Part shown: in pieces, positions 30,129-38,917 of the stretch
How the letters are laid out: the number at the start of each line of letters is the position of its first letter
How positions within the stretch are numbered: position 1 is the first letter of the stretch
Assembly: GCF_001668615.1 (NCBI RefSeq)
Contig: NZ_LZMC01000017.1
Coordinates: forward strand, 1-50,516
From: Mycobacterium sp. 1274761.0
GTDB taxonomy: Bacteria > Actinomycetota > Actinomycetes > Mycobacteriales > Mycobacteriaceae
Length of the DNA: 50,516 bases
Reading direction: 5' to 3'
Program-made: the position numbers and the translations under genes
Notes under the pieces: generated by a model
Seen by the model: the letters and a program-made list of their open reading frames with translations, nothing else
Databases searched by the model: none
What the model was told of the DNA's origin: nothing

Positions 30129-30889
30129 CGCACCTTCGTCAGCGTAGGCAGTTTCGGGTCGATGCCTGCGCCTCGCTTTGCGAGCCGCATCCGCTTCGCG
30201 ACATAGGGAGCGGCGAAGGCCGCGGTCCAGCGAAGGTTCGAGCCGAAATCGCGCACGGGCGGGTCGGATGACAGCAACGCAGCGGAGCACGACGTAAGCT
30301 CGTGGGAAACATTCAGTGCGTCAAGCACTTTGGCGGCGAATCGTTCGTGGCCCAGTGGTGACAGGTGTATGCGATCGCCGTCCCACAGCCGGGCGTCACG
30401 AAATTCGGTGAAGCGCCAGAAATCCACCAGTTGCAGACCAATGTCGTCGGCGATGGCGCGCAACAGTTCGTTGTAGACGGCGGCTCGTCCCCTTAGCCGT
30501 CGAAACAGCGGCACCGTGCCGAGGTCGGCGGCGGTGAAGGCAAGCACTTTCGCGCCTGTCTGTTGTAGTTGTTTAAGGCCCTCGGCGTATCTGGCCATCA
30601 TCGCGTCGACATCGTTGCGCAGCAGGATGAGGTTGTTCATGCCGGCGTAGACGGTGACGAGGTCCGGCGCCATCATGGCGGCGGCTTGAACCTGCTCATC
30701 GAGGATCTCGTCCATCCGCCTGCCCCGGACGGCGAGGTTTGCATAGCGGAGATTGGGATTGCGCTCGGCCAGTGCGAAAGCGACGTGATCGGCCCACCCG
30801 CGCAAGCCGTTGCTACTCGCCGGGTGTGGGTCGCCGACACCCTCGGTGAACGAGTCGCCGAGTGCCACATACCGCGTGAACACGACCAC
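30125..30889 (-). CDS. SGNH/GDSL-family hydrolase
   Basis: Cytoplasmic SGNH hydrolase of about 254 residues, an esterase, lipase or deacylase of unknown substrate. The catalytic Ser is in ALGDSFTEG, the block II Gly in NLAVRGRR, the block III Asn in GMNNLILL, and the Asp-x-x-His pair in [12 protein letters not shown]. No signal peptide is seen. The start is uncertain: GTG codons at 30883, 30889 and 30931 are in frame, and the shorter ones match the usual short N-terminus before RYVALGDS. The stop overlaps the rlmB stop region by 4 bases in convergent orientation. Confidence 0.88.
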   Translation of the reverse strand: MVVFTRYVALGDSFTEGVGDPHPASSNGLRGWADHVAFALAERNPNLRYANLAVRGRRMDEILDEQVQAAAMMAPDLVTVYAGMNNLILLRNDVDAMMARYAEGLKQLQQTGAKVLAFTAADLGTVPLFRRLRGRAAVYNELLRAIADDIGLQLVDFWRFTEFRDARLWDGDRIHLSPLGHERFAAKVLDALNVSHELTSCSAALLSSDPPVRDFGSNLRWTAAFAAPYVAKRMRLAKRGAGIDPKLPTLTKVR

Positions 30890-31021
30890 GTGTTCAATCT
30901 TGCGGATCGAATGACAGATCGCTAATCGCACCGCTGTCGATCAATGAGTGGACGTCAACTGTCCCAGCACTGTTCGCGGTGTGGTAACCGCTACGTAAGT
31001 AACTGCCCGGCTGGGCGGCGC

Positions 31022-32545
31022 TTAGAACGGTGGTGGTTTGTTGCGTTCGACGACGAGGTCGTCGTTGAGCCGGCGCTCGGTGGCAACGGTTTTGTTGGTG
31101 TATTCGGCACGGGTTTGACGGCGTCTGGGCATCATCAGGCCGCGCTGATCGTCAGGTTGCACGATCGGCGGCTCGCCAGACCATAGGTCGGCGGTGGGTT
31201 GGCATAGTCGTGGGTAGAGATGTTGGGCACCGGGGTGGGTGGTGTAGGTGTGCCCAGTTGGGCTGGTCCAGATCACGGTCCCGTCGGGCAGTTGTCGGTC
31301 CTGCCAGCCGGCGCGGCCGTTCCAGAACGTTTTGAGCATGTGATGAAAACGGCACAGGCACTTCAGGTTTGACGGGTGGGTGGGGCCGAGCGGATAGGGC
31401 ACCGTGTGGTCGATATCGCAGACCTGGGCGGGTTGGTCGCAACCGGGGAAGCGGCAGGTCAGATCACGGCAGCGGACGAACTCACAGGTCTGCCGTGACG
31501 GGGTGTAGCGCGGTTCGGGTGCCGTTTCACCGGGATGGCGCACCTCGCGCAACTGCGCCCGGCCCAGGATCGCGCTCAACAGAGCGGGGGGCAGGACACC
31601 GCCTCCGAACACATAGGCCGGCGGCGCCGGGCGACATTGGGCGGGCAACTTTTCGGCGGCGGGCTCAGCGGCGGGCTGGGGGGCCGGGTCAGCAGCGCGC
31701 TCGGCCGGCGGTTCACTGGCGTCAAGGGCTTCTTCGTCCACGACGACGTAGACGACGGTGTTCTTGGTGGGCCGCTGTCCGGTGCCACGGGTGCAGTCGG
31801 GCTGGCCGCAAGTGCAGGCCAGTGCGGCGCCGGCGGCGATGGCTTCCAGGGCTTCCACGCGGCGTTGCTCGAGGGTGCGCGGATCGCCATCGCACACGCT
31901 GCGGGCCATCTCGTCGAGGCGGGCTTCGATGAGGGCGGCGCGGGCGGCATTGAGGCGGGCCCACATGCTGGTCATGCCGGCCACATCGCCAGGGGAGCCG
32001 AATTGCACCGACTCGGTGCTGGCGGTTTCTCGGGTCCGCCGCAGGGCGCCAGGGTCATGCTCTTCGACCAGGGCGTCGATGGCGTCTTCGGTCTTGCGGA
32101 CCGACAACGGACCCCAGCGGGTGACCCGCTCGGCGAGGGCGGCATCGACGGCGGCCATCACGTCCGGATCGATGATCAGGTAAGTGCGGGTGACGATGGC
32201 ACGCACCAGGACCTCGCTGATCAGCCCGGCGGTGAACAGTGCCGCAACGCGGGGCAGACGGTCGCGTAGGGCGACGCCGCGGTGCGTTTGGTGGAGCGCC
32301 ATCGCGGGGCTGACGTTGACCGCGGCCCCGATTTCGGCGGTGACCGCGGCTTGGGGGTCGATCCACCAGAGTTCGCGTTCGCCGGCGGGCAGGCCGGTAC
32401 GTCGGGCGAACAGTTCGGCCATGAAGGCCAGCTTGCGGGCGCAGGCGGCGTTTTCCGCCCGCGCCCACTCGGCGGCGCCGTCGACGACCTCGGCGTCGGA
32501 CAACGACGCCAACCGCGCGATCTCGGGCAACGATCCATCGAACAT
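31022..32545 (-). CDS. 13E12-type DUF222/HNH endonuclease protein
   Basis: Member of the large mycobacterial 13E12 repeat family: N-terminal DUF222 helical domain (about 1-330) and C-terminal HNH nuclease (about 390-450). The latter has paired cysteines (CRDLTCRFPGCDQP), the DIDHTVPY motif with catalytic His, and CRFHH. Function is unknown; these genes are multicopy and often linked to mobile or repeated DNA. This copy appears full length (507 residues). The ATG at 32545 follows a TATCTT -10 by seven bases, supporting leaderless expression and excluding the 80-residue extension to 32785. It interrupts synteny with the M. tuberculosis region. Confidence 0.9.
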   Translation of the reverse strand: MFDGSLPEIARLASLSDAEVVDGAAEWARAENAACARKLAFMAELFARRTGLPAGERELWWIDPQAAVTAEIGAAVNVSPAMALHQTHRGVALRDRLPRVAALFTAGLISEVLVRAIVTRTYLIIDPDVMAAVDAALAERVTRWGPLSVRKTEDAIDALVEEHDPGALRRTRETASTESVQFGSPGDVAGMTSMWARLNAARAALIEARLDEMARSVCDGDPRTLEQRRVEALEAIAAGAALACTCGQPDCTRGTGQRPTKNTVVYVVVDEEALDASEPPAERAADPAPQPAAEPAAEKLPAQCRPAPPAYVFGGGVLPPALLSAILGRAQLREVRHPGETAPEPRYTPSRQTCEFVRCRDLTCRFPGCDQPAQVCDIDHTVPYPLGPTHPSNLKCLCRFHHMLKTFWNGRAGWQDRQLPDGTVIWTSPTGHTYTTHPGAQHLYPRLCQPTADLWSGEPPIVQPDDQRGLMMPRRRQTRAEYTNKTVATERRLNDDLVVERNKPPPF

Positions 32546-32624
32546 ACTTTCGAAGATAGTCCTCCCGCCCGACGCCACACCACGCCAAAACTCAACCTGT
32601 GGATGAACTCGCCACTGTGGACAA

Positions 32625-33866
32625 CTAGACACCGAAAAGCGCGATGCCCAACCACAGTCCGAACACGGCGACAACCAAAGTGACCGGGGTGACGAGAAAT
32701 CCGACACGGCTGAACTCACCGAAACCCACAGAGACGTCTCGACGGACGACGCTGCGCCACAGCAGGTTCGCCAGCGACCCGACATAGGTCAGGTTCGGGC
32801 CGATGTTGACGCCGATCAACATCGCCAGGATCGCCGCCGGTCCCGATGGAGTGACCAGCGGCAGCAGCACCAACACCGCAGGCAGGTTGTTGACGACGTT
32901 TGACAACACGGCCGCGACAGCGGCTATCGCGAGCAGCGCTGGCAACGCAGCTCCATCCGGCAGCACGCCGCGCATCGCCGATTCCAGGCCGTGCAGCATG
33001 AGCCCGTTGACGACCACACCGAGACACAGCACGAACACCAAGAACGGCACATCGGCGGCCGCCGCAATCCGCCCAACGGTCGTCTTCCGCTGTATCAACG
33101 CCCGCACTCCCAGCAGCACAACACCCGCCAACGCTGCCCACGCGGGCGAGAAGCCCAACATCGACACCACGCCGAAGCCCACCAGCGTCAGCGTGAGCAC
33201 CGCCAACACGAACACCGGCACCTCCACCGGCTCCGAAGCCGGCTCCGAACGAGGCTCGACACCGAGATCCTTCACGAAAAGCCAACGCAGCAACACGAAT
33301 TCGACACCGATCGCCAGCACCCACGGCGGCACCATGACCGCGGTGAAATGAGCGAACGACAACCCCGCCGCCGAAAACGCCAGCAGATTCGTAAGATTCG
33401 ACACCGGCAACAGCAGCGACGCGGTGTTGGCCAGGTGCGCGGTGGCGAATGCGTGCGGTCTGGCCGGCACCCGTAGCGCGCGCGTCGTCGCGAGCACCAC
33501 CGGCGTCAACAGCACGACGGTCGCGTCGAGGCTCAACACCGCTGTCGTGACGGCCGCGATGACAAACACCTTGCCCAGCAGCCTCAGGGTGCTGCCGTCC
33601 GCCGACCGCGCCATCGCCGCGCCTGCCGCGGCGAACAGGCCCTCGTCGTCACACAGCTTCGCCAACACCAGCACCGCCGCCAAAAAGCCGACGACCGGCA
33701 GCAACGATTGCACTTCATGCACGGCGCTTTGCAGCGGCACCACGCCCGCGGCGATCAGCAACAAGGCGGCGGGCAATGCGACGGCGGCTTCGGGCCAACC
33801 CCGCGGCTTGACCATCGCGAACACCAGCACGACGGCCAGCGCCACCAGCGCCAGCGTCAGCGCCAC
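32625..33866 (-). CDS. ArsB/NhaD-type permease
   Basis: Ion-transporter superfamily permease of 413 residues with 10-12 membrane segments, occupying the place of arsB2 (Rv3578). Hallmarks are the duplicated arrangement with LDATVVLLTPVVLATTR in the first half and NVVNNLPAVLVLLPL in the second, the helical-hairpin signature of ArsB/NhaD/DASS-like carriers. Substrate is not known; arsenite and Na+/H+ exchange are only family precedents. The GTG overlaps the upstream metallo-hydrolase gene by 10 bases, so the two are translationally coupled in an operon with pxpA. Confidence 0.88.
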   Translation of the reverse strand: MALTLALVALAVVLVFAMVKPRGWPEAAVALPAALLLIAAGVVPLQSAVHEVQSLLPVVGFLAAVLVLAKLCDDEGLFAAAGAAMARSADGSTLRLLGKVFVIAAVTTAVLSLDATVVLLTPVVLATTRALRVPARPHAFATAHLANTASLLLPVSNLTNLLAFSAAGLSFAHFTAVMVPPWVLAIGVEFVLLRWLFVKDLGVEPRSEPASEPVEVPVFVLAVLTLTLVGFGVVSMLGFSPAWAALAGVVLLGVRALIQRKTTVGRIAAAADVPFLVFVLCLGVVVNGLMLHGLESAMRGVLPDGAALPALLAIAAVAAVLSNVVNNLPAVLVLLPLVTPSGPAAILAMLIGVNIGPNLTYVGSLANLLWRSVVRRDVSVGFGEFSRVGFLVTPVTLVVAVFGLWLGIALFGV

Positions 33867-34777
33867 GGGTCGGCGCGCTGCCAGAGTGTCGGCAAATGCA
33901 GAGGGATACCGTCGTCGCGCGCCAGCGCGCCGAGCACTCGCATCGACACGTCGAGATCATCGGCGGCATAGGGGATGGCGCGCAACGGCTTCGTCAGCGG
34001 CCGAAAGAAATCGTCCCAGTGAATCAGCACAACGCGGCGAGCGCCGACGGCCCGCACCGTTTCAGTCCAGTAGTCGATGATGTATTGCTCCGGTTGCACG
34101 CCCAGCTGGCCGATGCCGAGGTACACCACCTCGGCGCGGTAGCCGGACAGGGCACCCGGAACGAAGCCCGCACTCCCGACCACGAGCAGACGCCGGTCAG
34201 ACGGCCCGTGGTGCACCAGCGTCGACCACGCCTCCCCGCACTTGTACGCCGATGCCTTCGCCGGCGGGACGACCGGTGCGGTGATAACGCCCGGAAAGCG
34301 GTCAGGCGGACAGTGTTCCGCTTCCACCAGGGTGACTTCGTAAGCGCCCACACTCACGGGGTCACCCGGCGTCACGACCACCACCCGGTCGTCGGAGAGT
34401 CCGCCGCCGATGCCGACCTGCGCGGCCGACCTCCCTCCCACCACAACAGCTCCGGTGCGCTGCGCGACCACCGCGGAATCCAGCGCATGGTCGAAATGGG
34501 TGTGCACCGGTAGCACGGCTTCGAGCTGGCGCACCCCCAACCGTTCGAGGCTGCCGTCGATCCGCGCCGCCGATGGTGAAATCCGGCCCAGGCCCACACG
34601 GCCCAAGCCCGGCCGGGTGAAAAAGCCGTCGGTCATCAAGGCCGACGACCCGTCGTCCACGACCAGCGTCGTGACACCGGCCCAGGTGACCCCCAACGGC
34701 GCATCGGGCGCCGCAGTCGGTGCATCGAAATACGTTGCGTAGTTCCGTAGATCGGGTCTGCCCGGTTTGAGTCGCAT
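33857..34777 (-). CDS. Metallo-beta-lactamase-fold hydrolase
   Basis: Rv3577-like MBL-fold protein of 306 residues. The metal-binding motif is HTHFDH in VLPVHTHFDHALD, with further ligands probably in VEAEHCPPD and IHWDD. The sequence lacks features of true beta-lactamases or glyoxalase II; lactonase or N-acyl-hydrolase-like chemistry is possible. The ATG overlaps the pxpA stop by one base and its 3' end overlaps the permease start by 10, making the middle gene of a three-gene operon. Confidence 0.88.
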   Translation of the reverse strand: MRLKPGRPDLRNYATYFDAPTAAPDAPLGVTWAGVTTLVVDDGSSALMTDGFFTRPGLGRVGLGRISPSAARIDGSLERLGVRQLEAVLPVHTHFDHALDSAVVAQRTGAVVVGGRSAAQVGIGGGLSDDRVVVVTPGDPVSVGAYEVTLVEAEHCPPDRFPGVITAPVVPPAKASAYKCGEAWSTLVHHGPSDRRLLVVGSAGFVPGALSGYRAEVVYLGIGQLGVQPEQYIIDYWTETVRAVGARRVVLIHWDDFFRPLTKPLRAIPYAADDLDVSMRVLGALARDDGIPLHLPTLWQRADPWR

Positions 34778-35535
34778 CAGCTGAACGGCTCCAATTCGAC
34801 GCCGTCGCTGACCAGTCGGTCGCGGACCGCCGTAGCGATCTGCACGGCACTCGGCGAATCACCGTGTACACAAACGGAGTCGACGGTGATCGGAATCGTC
34901 GACCCGTCCACCGCGACAACCCGCCGGGACTGCACCATTGATGCCACCCGCTCGGCGATCTCGGTGGGGTCGTGGAGCACTGCGTTACGCTCGCGGCGCG
35001 ACACCAACTGCCCGTCGGGCCGGTAGGCGCGGTCGGCGAATGCCTCGGGCACGGTGCGCAACCCGAGCCGCTCCGCTTCGGCGAAGAACACCGAACCCGC
35101 CAGTCCCAGCACGGGTAATCCAGGGTCGACCGCGTGCACCGCCTCCGCGACGGCGCGGGCCTGATCGCGATTGCTGACTATCGTGTTGTACAGCGCCCCA
35201 TGTGGTTTCACATAGGAGACTGCTGATCGGGCGACGTGTGCGAGCGCCTGCAGCGCTCCGATCTGGTAGATCACATCGGCGGCGAGATCGGCGGGCGTGA
35301 TGTCGATGAACCGCCTGCCGAACCCCGCGAGGTCGCGGTAACCGACCTGGGCACCGATCCGCACGCCCTTGGTCGCCGCCTCTGCGCAACTGTGGCGCAG
35401 CGTCGCGGGGTCGCCGGCATGAAATCCGCAGGCGACGTTGGCGCTGGTGACCAGTCCGAGCATTGCGTCGTCGTCACCGAGCCGCCACGCCCCGAAGCTT
35501 TCCCCCAGGTCCGCGTTGAGATCGACGGAGACCAT
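34777..35535 (-). CDS. pxpA: LamB/YcsF family, 5-oxoprolinase subunit A
   Basis: PxpA is the YcsF-type subunit of bacterial 5-oxoprolinase, which opens 5-oxo-L-proline to glutamate using ATP with PxpB and PxpC. The 252 residues have the signatures VDLNADLGESFG, SANVACGFHAGDP, GAQVGYRDLAGFGRR and YVKPHGALYN. PxpB and PxpC are not in this window, so the protein either works with partners elsewhere or does something else. The ATG follows a TAGGCT -10 by six bases (leaderless). An inverted repeat overlaps the promoter. It is the first gene of the operon with the MBL-fold protein and ArsB-like permease. Confidence 0.93.
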   Translation of the reverse strand: MVSVDLNADLGESFGAWRLGDDDAMLGLVTSANVACGFHAGDPATLRHSCAEAATKGVRIGAQVGYRDLAGFGRRFIDITPADLAADVIYQIGALQALAHVARSAVSYVKPHGALYNTIVSNRDQARAVAEAVHAVDPGLPVLGLAGSVFFAEAERLGLRTVPEAFADRAYRPDGQLVSRRERNAVLHDPTEIAERVASMVQSRRVVAVDGSTIPITVDSVCVHGDSPSAVQIATAVRDRLVSDGVELEPFS

Positions 35536-35540
35536 TGCGC

Positions 35541-35559
35541 CAGCCTAGATGGCAGGCTG
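35541..35559. promoter_or_regulatory. Inverted repeat between pxpA and rhodanese starts
   Basis: CAGCCT, seven bases, AGGCTG forms a perfect 6-bp inverted repeat in the 29-base gap between divergent starts. It covers the pxpA -10 (35542-35547 on the minus strand) and lies six bases before the rhodanese GTG at 35565, so one bound protein could affect both genes. Confidence 0.4.
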
Positions 35560-35564
35560 GACGC

Positions 35565-36410
35565 GTGGACCCACGACGTCGCGACGAGGTGCTGATCACT
35601 GCGAGAGAACTGGCGGCGCTGCTGGCCACCGCAGATCCGGTCAGCGTGCTCGACGTGCGCTGGCAGCTGACCGAGCCGGACGGGCGCGCGGCGTACGAGC
35701 AGGGCCACATCCCCGGCGCGGTGTACGTCTCGCTGGAGGATGAACTGAGCGACCACACGGTGAAAGGGCGCGGACGGCACCCTCTGCCGTCGGGCCGCGC
35801 CATCGAGGCTGCGGCGCGTCGGTGGGGTATCCGCAAGGGCGCACCCGTCGTCGTGTACGACGACTGGAACCGGGCCGGCTCGGCACGCGCATGGTGGGTG
35901 CTCACGGCTGCCGGTATCGCGAACGTGCGCATTCTCGACGGCGGCCTCGCCGCCTGGGTCGAGGCAGGCAGCGCATTAGAGAGCGGCTCGACCACACCGC
36001 AGGCCGGCGACATCACCGTGACATACGAGGACCTGTACGCCGGTGCGCTGCCGACGTTGACGGCCGACGAGGCAGCAGCCGCCCAGACCCTTCTCGACGC
36101 GCGCGCACCCGAGCGGTTCCGCGGGGAGGTCGAACCAATCGATCCAGTCGCCGGGCACATCCCCGGCGCGCGCAATGTGCCGAGCACTGCGCTGCTGGCC
36201 GACGACGGAACGTTCCTGGCAGAGCGGGATCTCGGTCGACTCATCGGCGCGACGGGCGAAGTGGGCGCCTACTGCGGGTCCGGCGTCACCGCGTCGGTGC
36301 TCATCGCAGCGTTCGCGACGCTCGGCGTCGACGCGGCCCTCTATCCCGGATCCTGGTCCGAATGGTCGGCAGACAGCACACGAGAAAAATCGCGAACGAA
36401 ATCGTCGTGA
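35565..36410 (+). CDS. Two-domain rhodanese-like sulfurtransferase
   Basis: Thiosulfate or 3-mercaptopyruvate sulfurtransferase family, about 281 residues. The inactive N-terminal rhodanese domain runs from about 5 to 135 (DVRWQLTEPDGRAAYEQGHIPGAVYV). The catalytic C-terminal domain carries the persulfide Cys in AYCGSGVTAS. That loop resembles thiosulfate sulfurtransferases more than the CG(S/T)GVT mercaptopyruvate type, so substrate remains open. GTG start at 35565; the upstream frame runs into the promoter region. The last 110 bases overlap the 3' end of the convergent zinc permease gene. Confidence 0.9.
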   Translation: MDPRRRDEVLITARELAALLATADPVSVLDVRWQLTEPDGRAAYEQGHIPGAVYVSLEDELSDHTVKGRGRHPLPSGRAIEAAARRWGIRKGAPVVVYDDWNRAGSARAWWVLTAAGIANVRILDGGLAAWVEAGSALESGSTTPQAGDITVTYEDLYAGALPTLTADEAAAAQTLLDARAPERFRGEVEPIDPVAGHIPGARNVPSTALLADDGTFLAERDLGRLIGATGEVGAYCGSGVTASVLIAAFATLGVDAALYPGSWSEWSADSTREKSRTKSS

Positions 36411-37200
36411 CGAACACCGACACCGGCACGCCGGGCGCCAGCGAGAGCACGATGCCACCGACAGCCGAAATCTCCGCAAAAACGACGGACGCGACGACCG
36501 TGATGGCGGGCGAGACGAAAACCCGTGCGGCGGCCGCGGCGGGCGTGATCAACAACGACATCACCAACAGCGCTCCGACGACCTGCACTCCCTGTGCGGC
36601 CACCACGCCGACCAGCGCGGCGAACACGTTGCCCAGCACCCGGACGGGAACGCCGCGCGCCGCGGCCACCTCAGGGTCGACGGTCGCAAACAGCAGCGGC
36701 CGGTAACAGACCGCCAGCACTAGAACCACCACGACCGTGACGGCCGCCAGCAGCGCCAGACCCGAATAGCCGACGCCGACGATCTGACCGGTCAGCAGCG
36801 CGAAGCTGGCGCCGGTGCGGCCCGGATACAGGTGGATGAACAGCACCGCCAGACCGAGCCCGAAGGCGAGCACGACGCCGATCGCCGAGTCGCGCTCGCG
36901 GACCCGCTGCCCGAGGACACCGAACAGCACGGCCGCCAGCGCGCTGCCCACCAGCGCGCCGAGCCCGACGTTCAACCCCGTCAGCAACGCGAATGCCGCG
37001 CCCGTCAAGGACAATTCACTCGACCCATGCACCGCGAACGACATCTGACGCATCACGATGAACGGCCCGATCAAGCCCGCCACAAGGGCCAGCAGTGCAC
37101 CGGCGATCAGCGCCTGTTGGACGAAGTCGCGGGCCAGCAGGTCGGTGGTGACGCGGAAGTCGAACAGGTGCATCAGCAGGTGGGTGAGTCGGTCATTCAT
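36301..37200 (-). CDS. znuB: Zinc ABC transporter permease, ZnuB-like
   Basis: Integral membrane subunit of a metal ABC-3 family importer. The 299 residues contain eight to nine hydrophobic segments, with FVVMRQMSFAVHGSSELSLTGAAFA-type metal-path residues near the second helix (FIVMRQMSFAVHG, ELSLTG) and GVQVVGALLVMSLLI toward the end. The start overlaps the upstream ATPase gene by 8 bases. The final 110 bases overlap the convergent rhodanese gene; its basic tail (RDRGPRRRRASRTLR) lies in that overlap and is probably not essential for transport. Confidence 0.93.
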   Translation of the reverse strand: MNDRLTHLLMHLFDFRVTTDLLARDFVQQALIAGALLALVAGLIGPFIVMRQMSFAVHGSSELSLTGAAFALLTGLNVGLGALVGSALAAVLFGVLGQRVRERDSAIGVVLAFGLGLAVLFIHLYPGRTGASFALLTGQIVGVGYSGLALLAAVTVVVVLVLAVCYRPLLFATVDPEVAAARGVPVRVLGNVFAALVGVVAAQGVQVVGALLVMSLLITPAAAAARVFVSPAITVVASVVFAEISAVGGIVLSLAPGVPVSVFVTTISFAIFLVCCLPTIRTRIRDRGPRRRRASRTLR

Positions 37201-38020
37201 GCGAGTGCCCGCTCGTGTGGCCGGAATGGTCGATGTGTTCGCCGACGACGACGTAGCGGCCGTGGACCTTCACGACCTGGATGTCGGCGCGATAGAGCTC
37301 GGACAGCGTGTCGGAGGTCATCACCTCATCGACGGTCCCGATGCGGAACCGCCCGTCGACCAGGTAGAGGATCCGATCCACAAACGGTAGAACGGGATTC
37401 ACCTCGTGGGTGACAAATAAAACAGCGGTCTGCGCGTCGCGGCGACGCCGGTCGATGAGCGAAGACACCAGGCGCGCATTGGCCGGGTCGAGGTTCAGCA
37501 GCGGTTCGTCGCACAGCAGGAGCAACGGATCGCTGGCGAGCGCTTGCGCGACCCGAACCCGTTGCAGCTCACCGCCTGACATGACCCCGACGGGGGTGTC
37601 GGCGAGCCGGTCGGCGTTCACCTGACCCAGCGCGGTCGCCACGGCCTCGCGCCGCCGCGTCCGCTCACCGGAGCGCAGGCTCGTGAGCCCCCAGCGATGG
37701 CCGTCGAGTCCGAGCCCGACCATGTCCCGGCCCCGCAACGTCAGACCGGGATCGACGGCCCGGTGTTGCGGGACGTATCCGATGAGGCGGCTGCCCGCGG
37801 TCACCGGTTGGCCCGCGATCGACAGCGTGCCCGCCGTCAACGGCAACTGGCCCAGCAGAACTTTCAGCAGCGATGTCTTGCCGGTGCCGTTGGGCCCGAG
37901 CACCGCAATGAATTCGCCTGCCGCCACCGCGAGGTCGAGGTGCTGCCACAACACCCGGTCTCCGAACGCCAGACAACCCGCTGTGAGGTCGACGACTGGG
38001 TCACGCTTTGTTGAATTCAC
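37193..38020 (-). CDS. znuC: Zinc ABC transporter ATP-binding protein, ZnuC-like
   Basis: Cytoplasmic ATPase of the zinc importer, about 275 residues. Walker A is GPNGTGKTS, the Q-loop VPQHRAVDP, the signature MSGGELQRVRVAQAL, and Walker B LLLLCDEPLLNLD with the H-loop VTHEVNP. The C-terminus is His-rich (VGEHIDHSGHTSGHSHE), which may sense or buffer metal. The GTG at 38020 overlaps the substrate-binding gene by 20 bases; a GTG at 38044 would add eight residues. Both overlaps show the operon is read as one unit. Confidence 0.92.
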   Translation of the reverse strand: MNSTKRDPVVDLTAGCLAFGDRVLWQHLDLAVAAGEFIAVLGPNGTGKTSLLKVLLGQLPLTAGTLSIAGQPVTAGSRLIGYVPQHRAVDPGLTLRGRDMVGLGLDGHRWGLTSLRSGERTRRREAVATALGQVNADRLADTPVGVMSGGELQRVRVAQALASDPLLLLCDEPLLNLDPANARLVSSLIDRRRRDAQTAVLFVTHEVNPVLPFVDRILYLVDGRFRIGTVDEVMTSDTLSELYRADIQVVKVHGRYVVVGEHIDHSGHTSGHSHE

Positions 38021-38882
38021 TCGCCAGCTCGTCGACGATGTCACGCTGCCATTTCAGGTAGTCGACACCCTCCGGCAGCGTCTCGGTGACCGTGACCAGC
38101 GGCAGCTTTGCCCGCCGCGCGGCGTCGGAGATCTGCTGGGTGGCCGACGACTCGGTCTGCGGATTGACCAACACAACCGACACCTGACGGGTCTTGATCA
38201 GATCGAGCATCGCCGCGACGTCGGCCGGCGACGGGTCGTGGCCGTCTTCGACCGCGCTGGCGAAGCCGGGCGGGGTCCGGTCGGCGATACCGGCATTGCG
38301 CAGCAGGTAATGGGCGACCGGTTCGGTCGCGACCACCGCCGCGGATGGGTGCGCGGCGCCGATCGCCCGCTGCGAGGCCAAGATGTCGTCGGCCTGACGT
38401 CCGAATTCTGTTGCGTGAGAGTGATATTCGTCGGCGTTGGCGGCGTCGAGCTCGGACAGGCGCTTGCCAATTTCCTCTGCGACGGACTTGACGACGGCGA
38501 CGTCATAGAAGACGTGTTCATTGGCGTCGTCTTTCGCTCCGCGGAGCGGGTAGGCGTCGACCGCATTGATTGCGGGATCGCGCGCCAGCACGTCGTCCAT
38601 CCAGTGGTCGTAGCCGCCCCCGTTGTACACCACCAGCGACGCGTCGCTGATCGCCGCGACGTCCGCGGGGCTCGCCTCGAACGAGTGCGGGTCGGCGTTC
38701 GCGGCGGTCTCGATCGACTTCACCGACGCATGCCGGCCCGCCACAGCGGCGGCCACATTGCCCCACACATTGGTGGTGGCGACGACGTTGAGGTCACCGG
38801 AAGCGTGCTCGGATGCTCCCTGGCACGCCGCCACGGTGAGCGCGACCGTCGCCACCGCGGCCGCCAGCCGAACTGCGCCCAC
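38001..38882 (-). CDS. znuA: Zinc-binding lipoprotein, ZnuA-like
   Basis: Substrate-binding component of the metal ABC importer, cluster A-I family. The 293-residue precursor has a lipobox TVAAC with lipidated Cys20. Metal-ligand candidates include His in ADPHSFEAS, GYDHWMDD and TEPVAHYLL, and the Asp/Glu-containing VNPQTESS loop. The poly-His loop of enterobacterial ZnuA is absent; an alternating NADEYHSHATEF stretch is present instead. GGAGG precedes the GTG. The promoter carries a Zur-like box. Manganese specificity is possible from sequence alone, but the box favours zinc. Confidence 0.92.
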   Translation of the reverse strand: MGAVRLAAAVATVALTVAACQGASEHASGDLNVVATTNVWGNVAAAVAGRHASVKSIETAANADPHSFEASPADVAAISDASLVVYNGGGYDHWMDDVLARDPAINAVDAYPLRGAKDDANEHVFYDVAVVKSVAEEIGKRLSELDAANADEYHSHATEFGRQADDILASQRAIGAAHPSAAVVATEPVAHYLLRNAGIADRTPPGFASAVEDGHDPSPADVAAMLDLIKTRQVSVVLVNPQTESSATQQISDAARRAKLPLVTVTETLPEGVDYLKWQRDIVDELASEFNKA

Positions 38883-38898
38883 CGAACCTCCAAATACA

Positions 38899-38917
38899 AA
38901 TGAAAACCGTTTCCATT
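38899..38917. promoter_or_regulatory. Zur-like operator upstream of znuABC
   Basis: AATGAAAACCGTTTCCATT is a near-perfect palindrome of the mycobacterial Zur/FUR-family type, AATGRAAAC-S-GTTTYCATT. On the minus strand it lies just downstream of a TACAGT -10 (38919-38924), so it covers the predicted transcription start and would repress the operon when zinc is sufficient. Confidence 0.75.

Noticed and set aside
31022..32545. HNH protein as a sign of a prophage or restriction island
   Set aside because: No integrase, att repeat, methyltransferase or phage structural gene nearby; it is a 13E12-family singleton.
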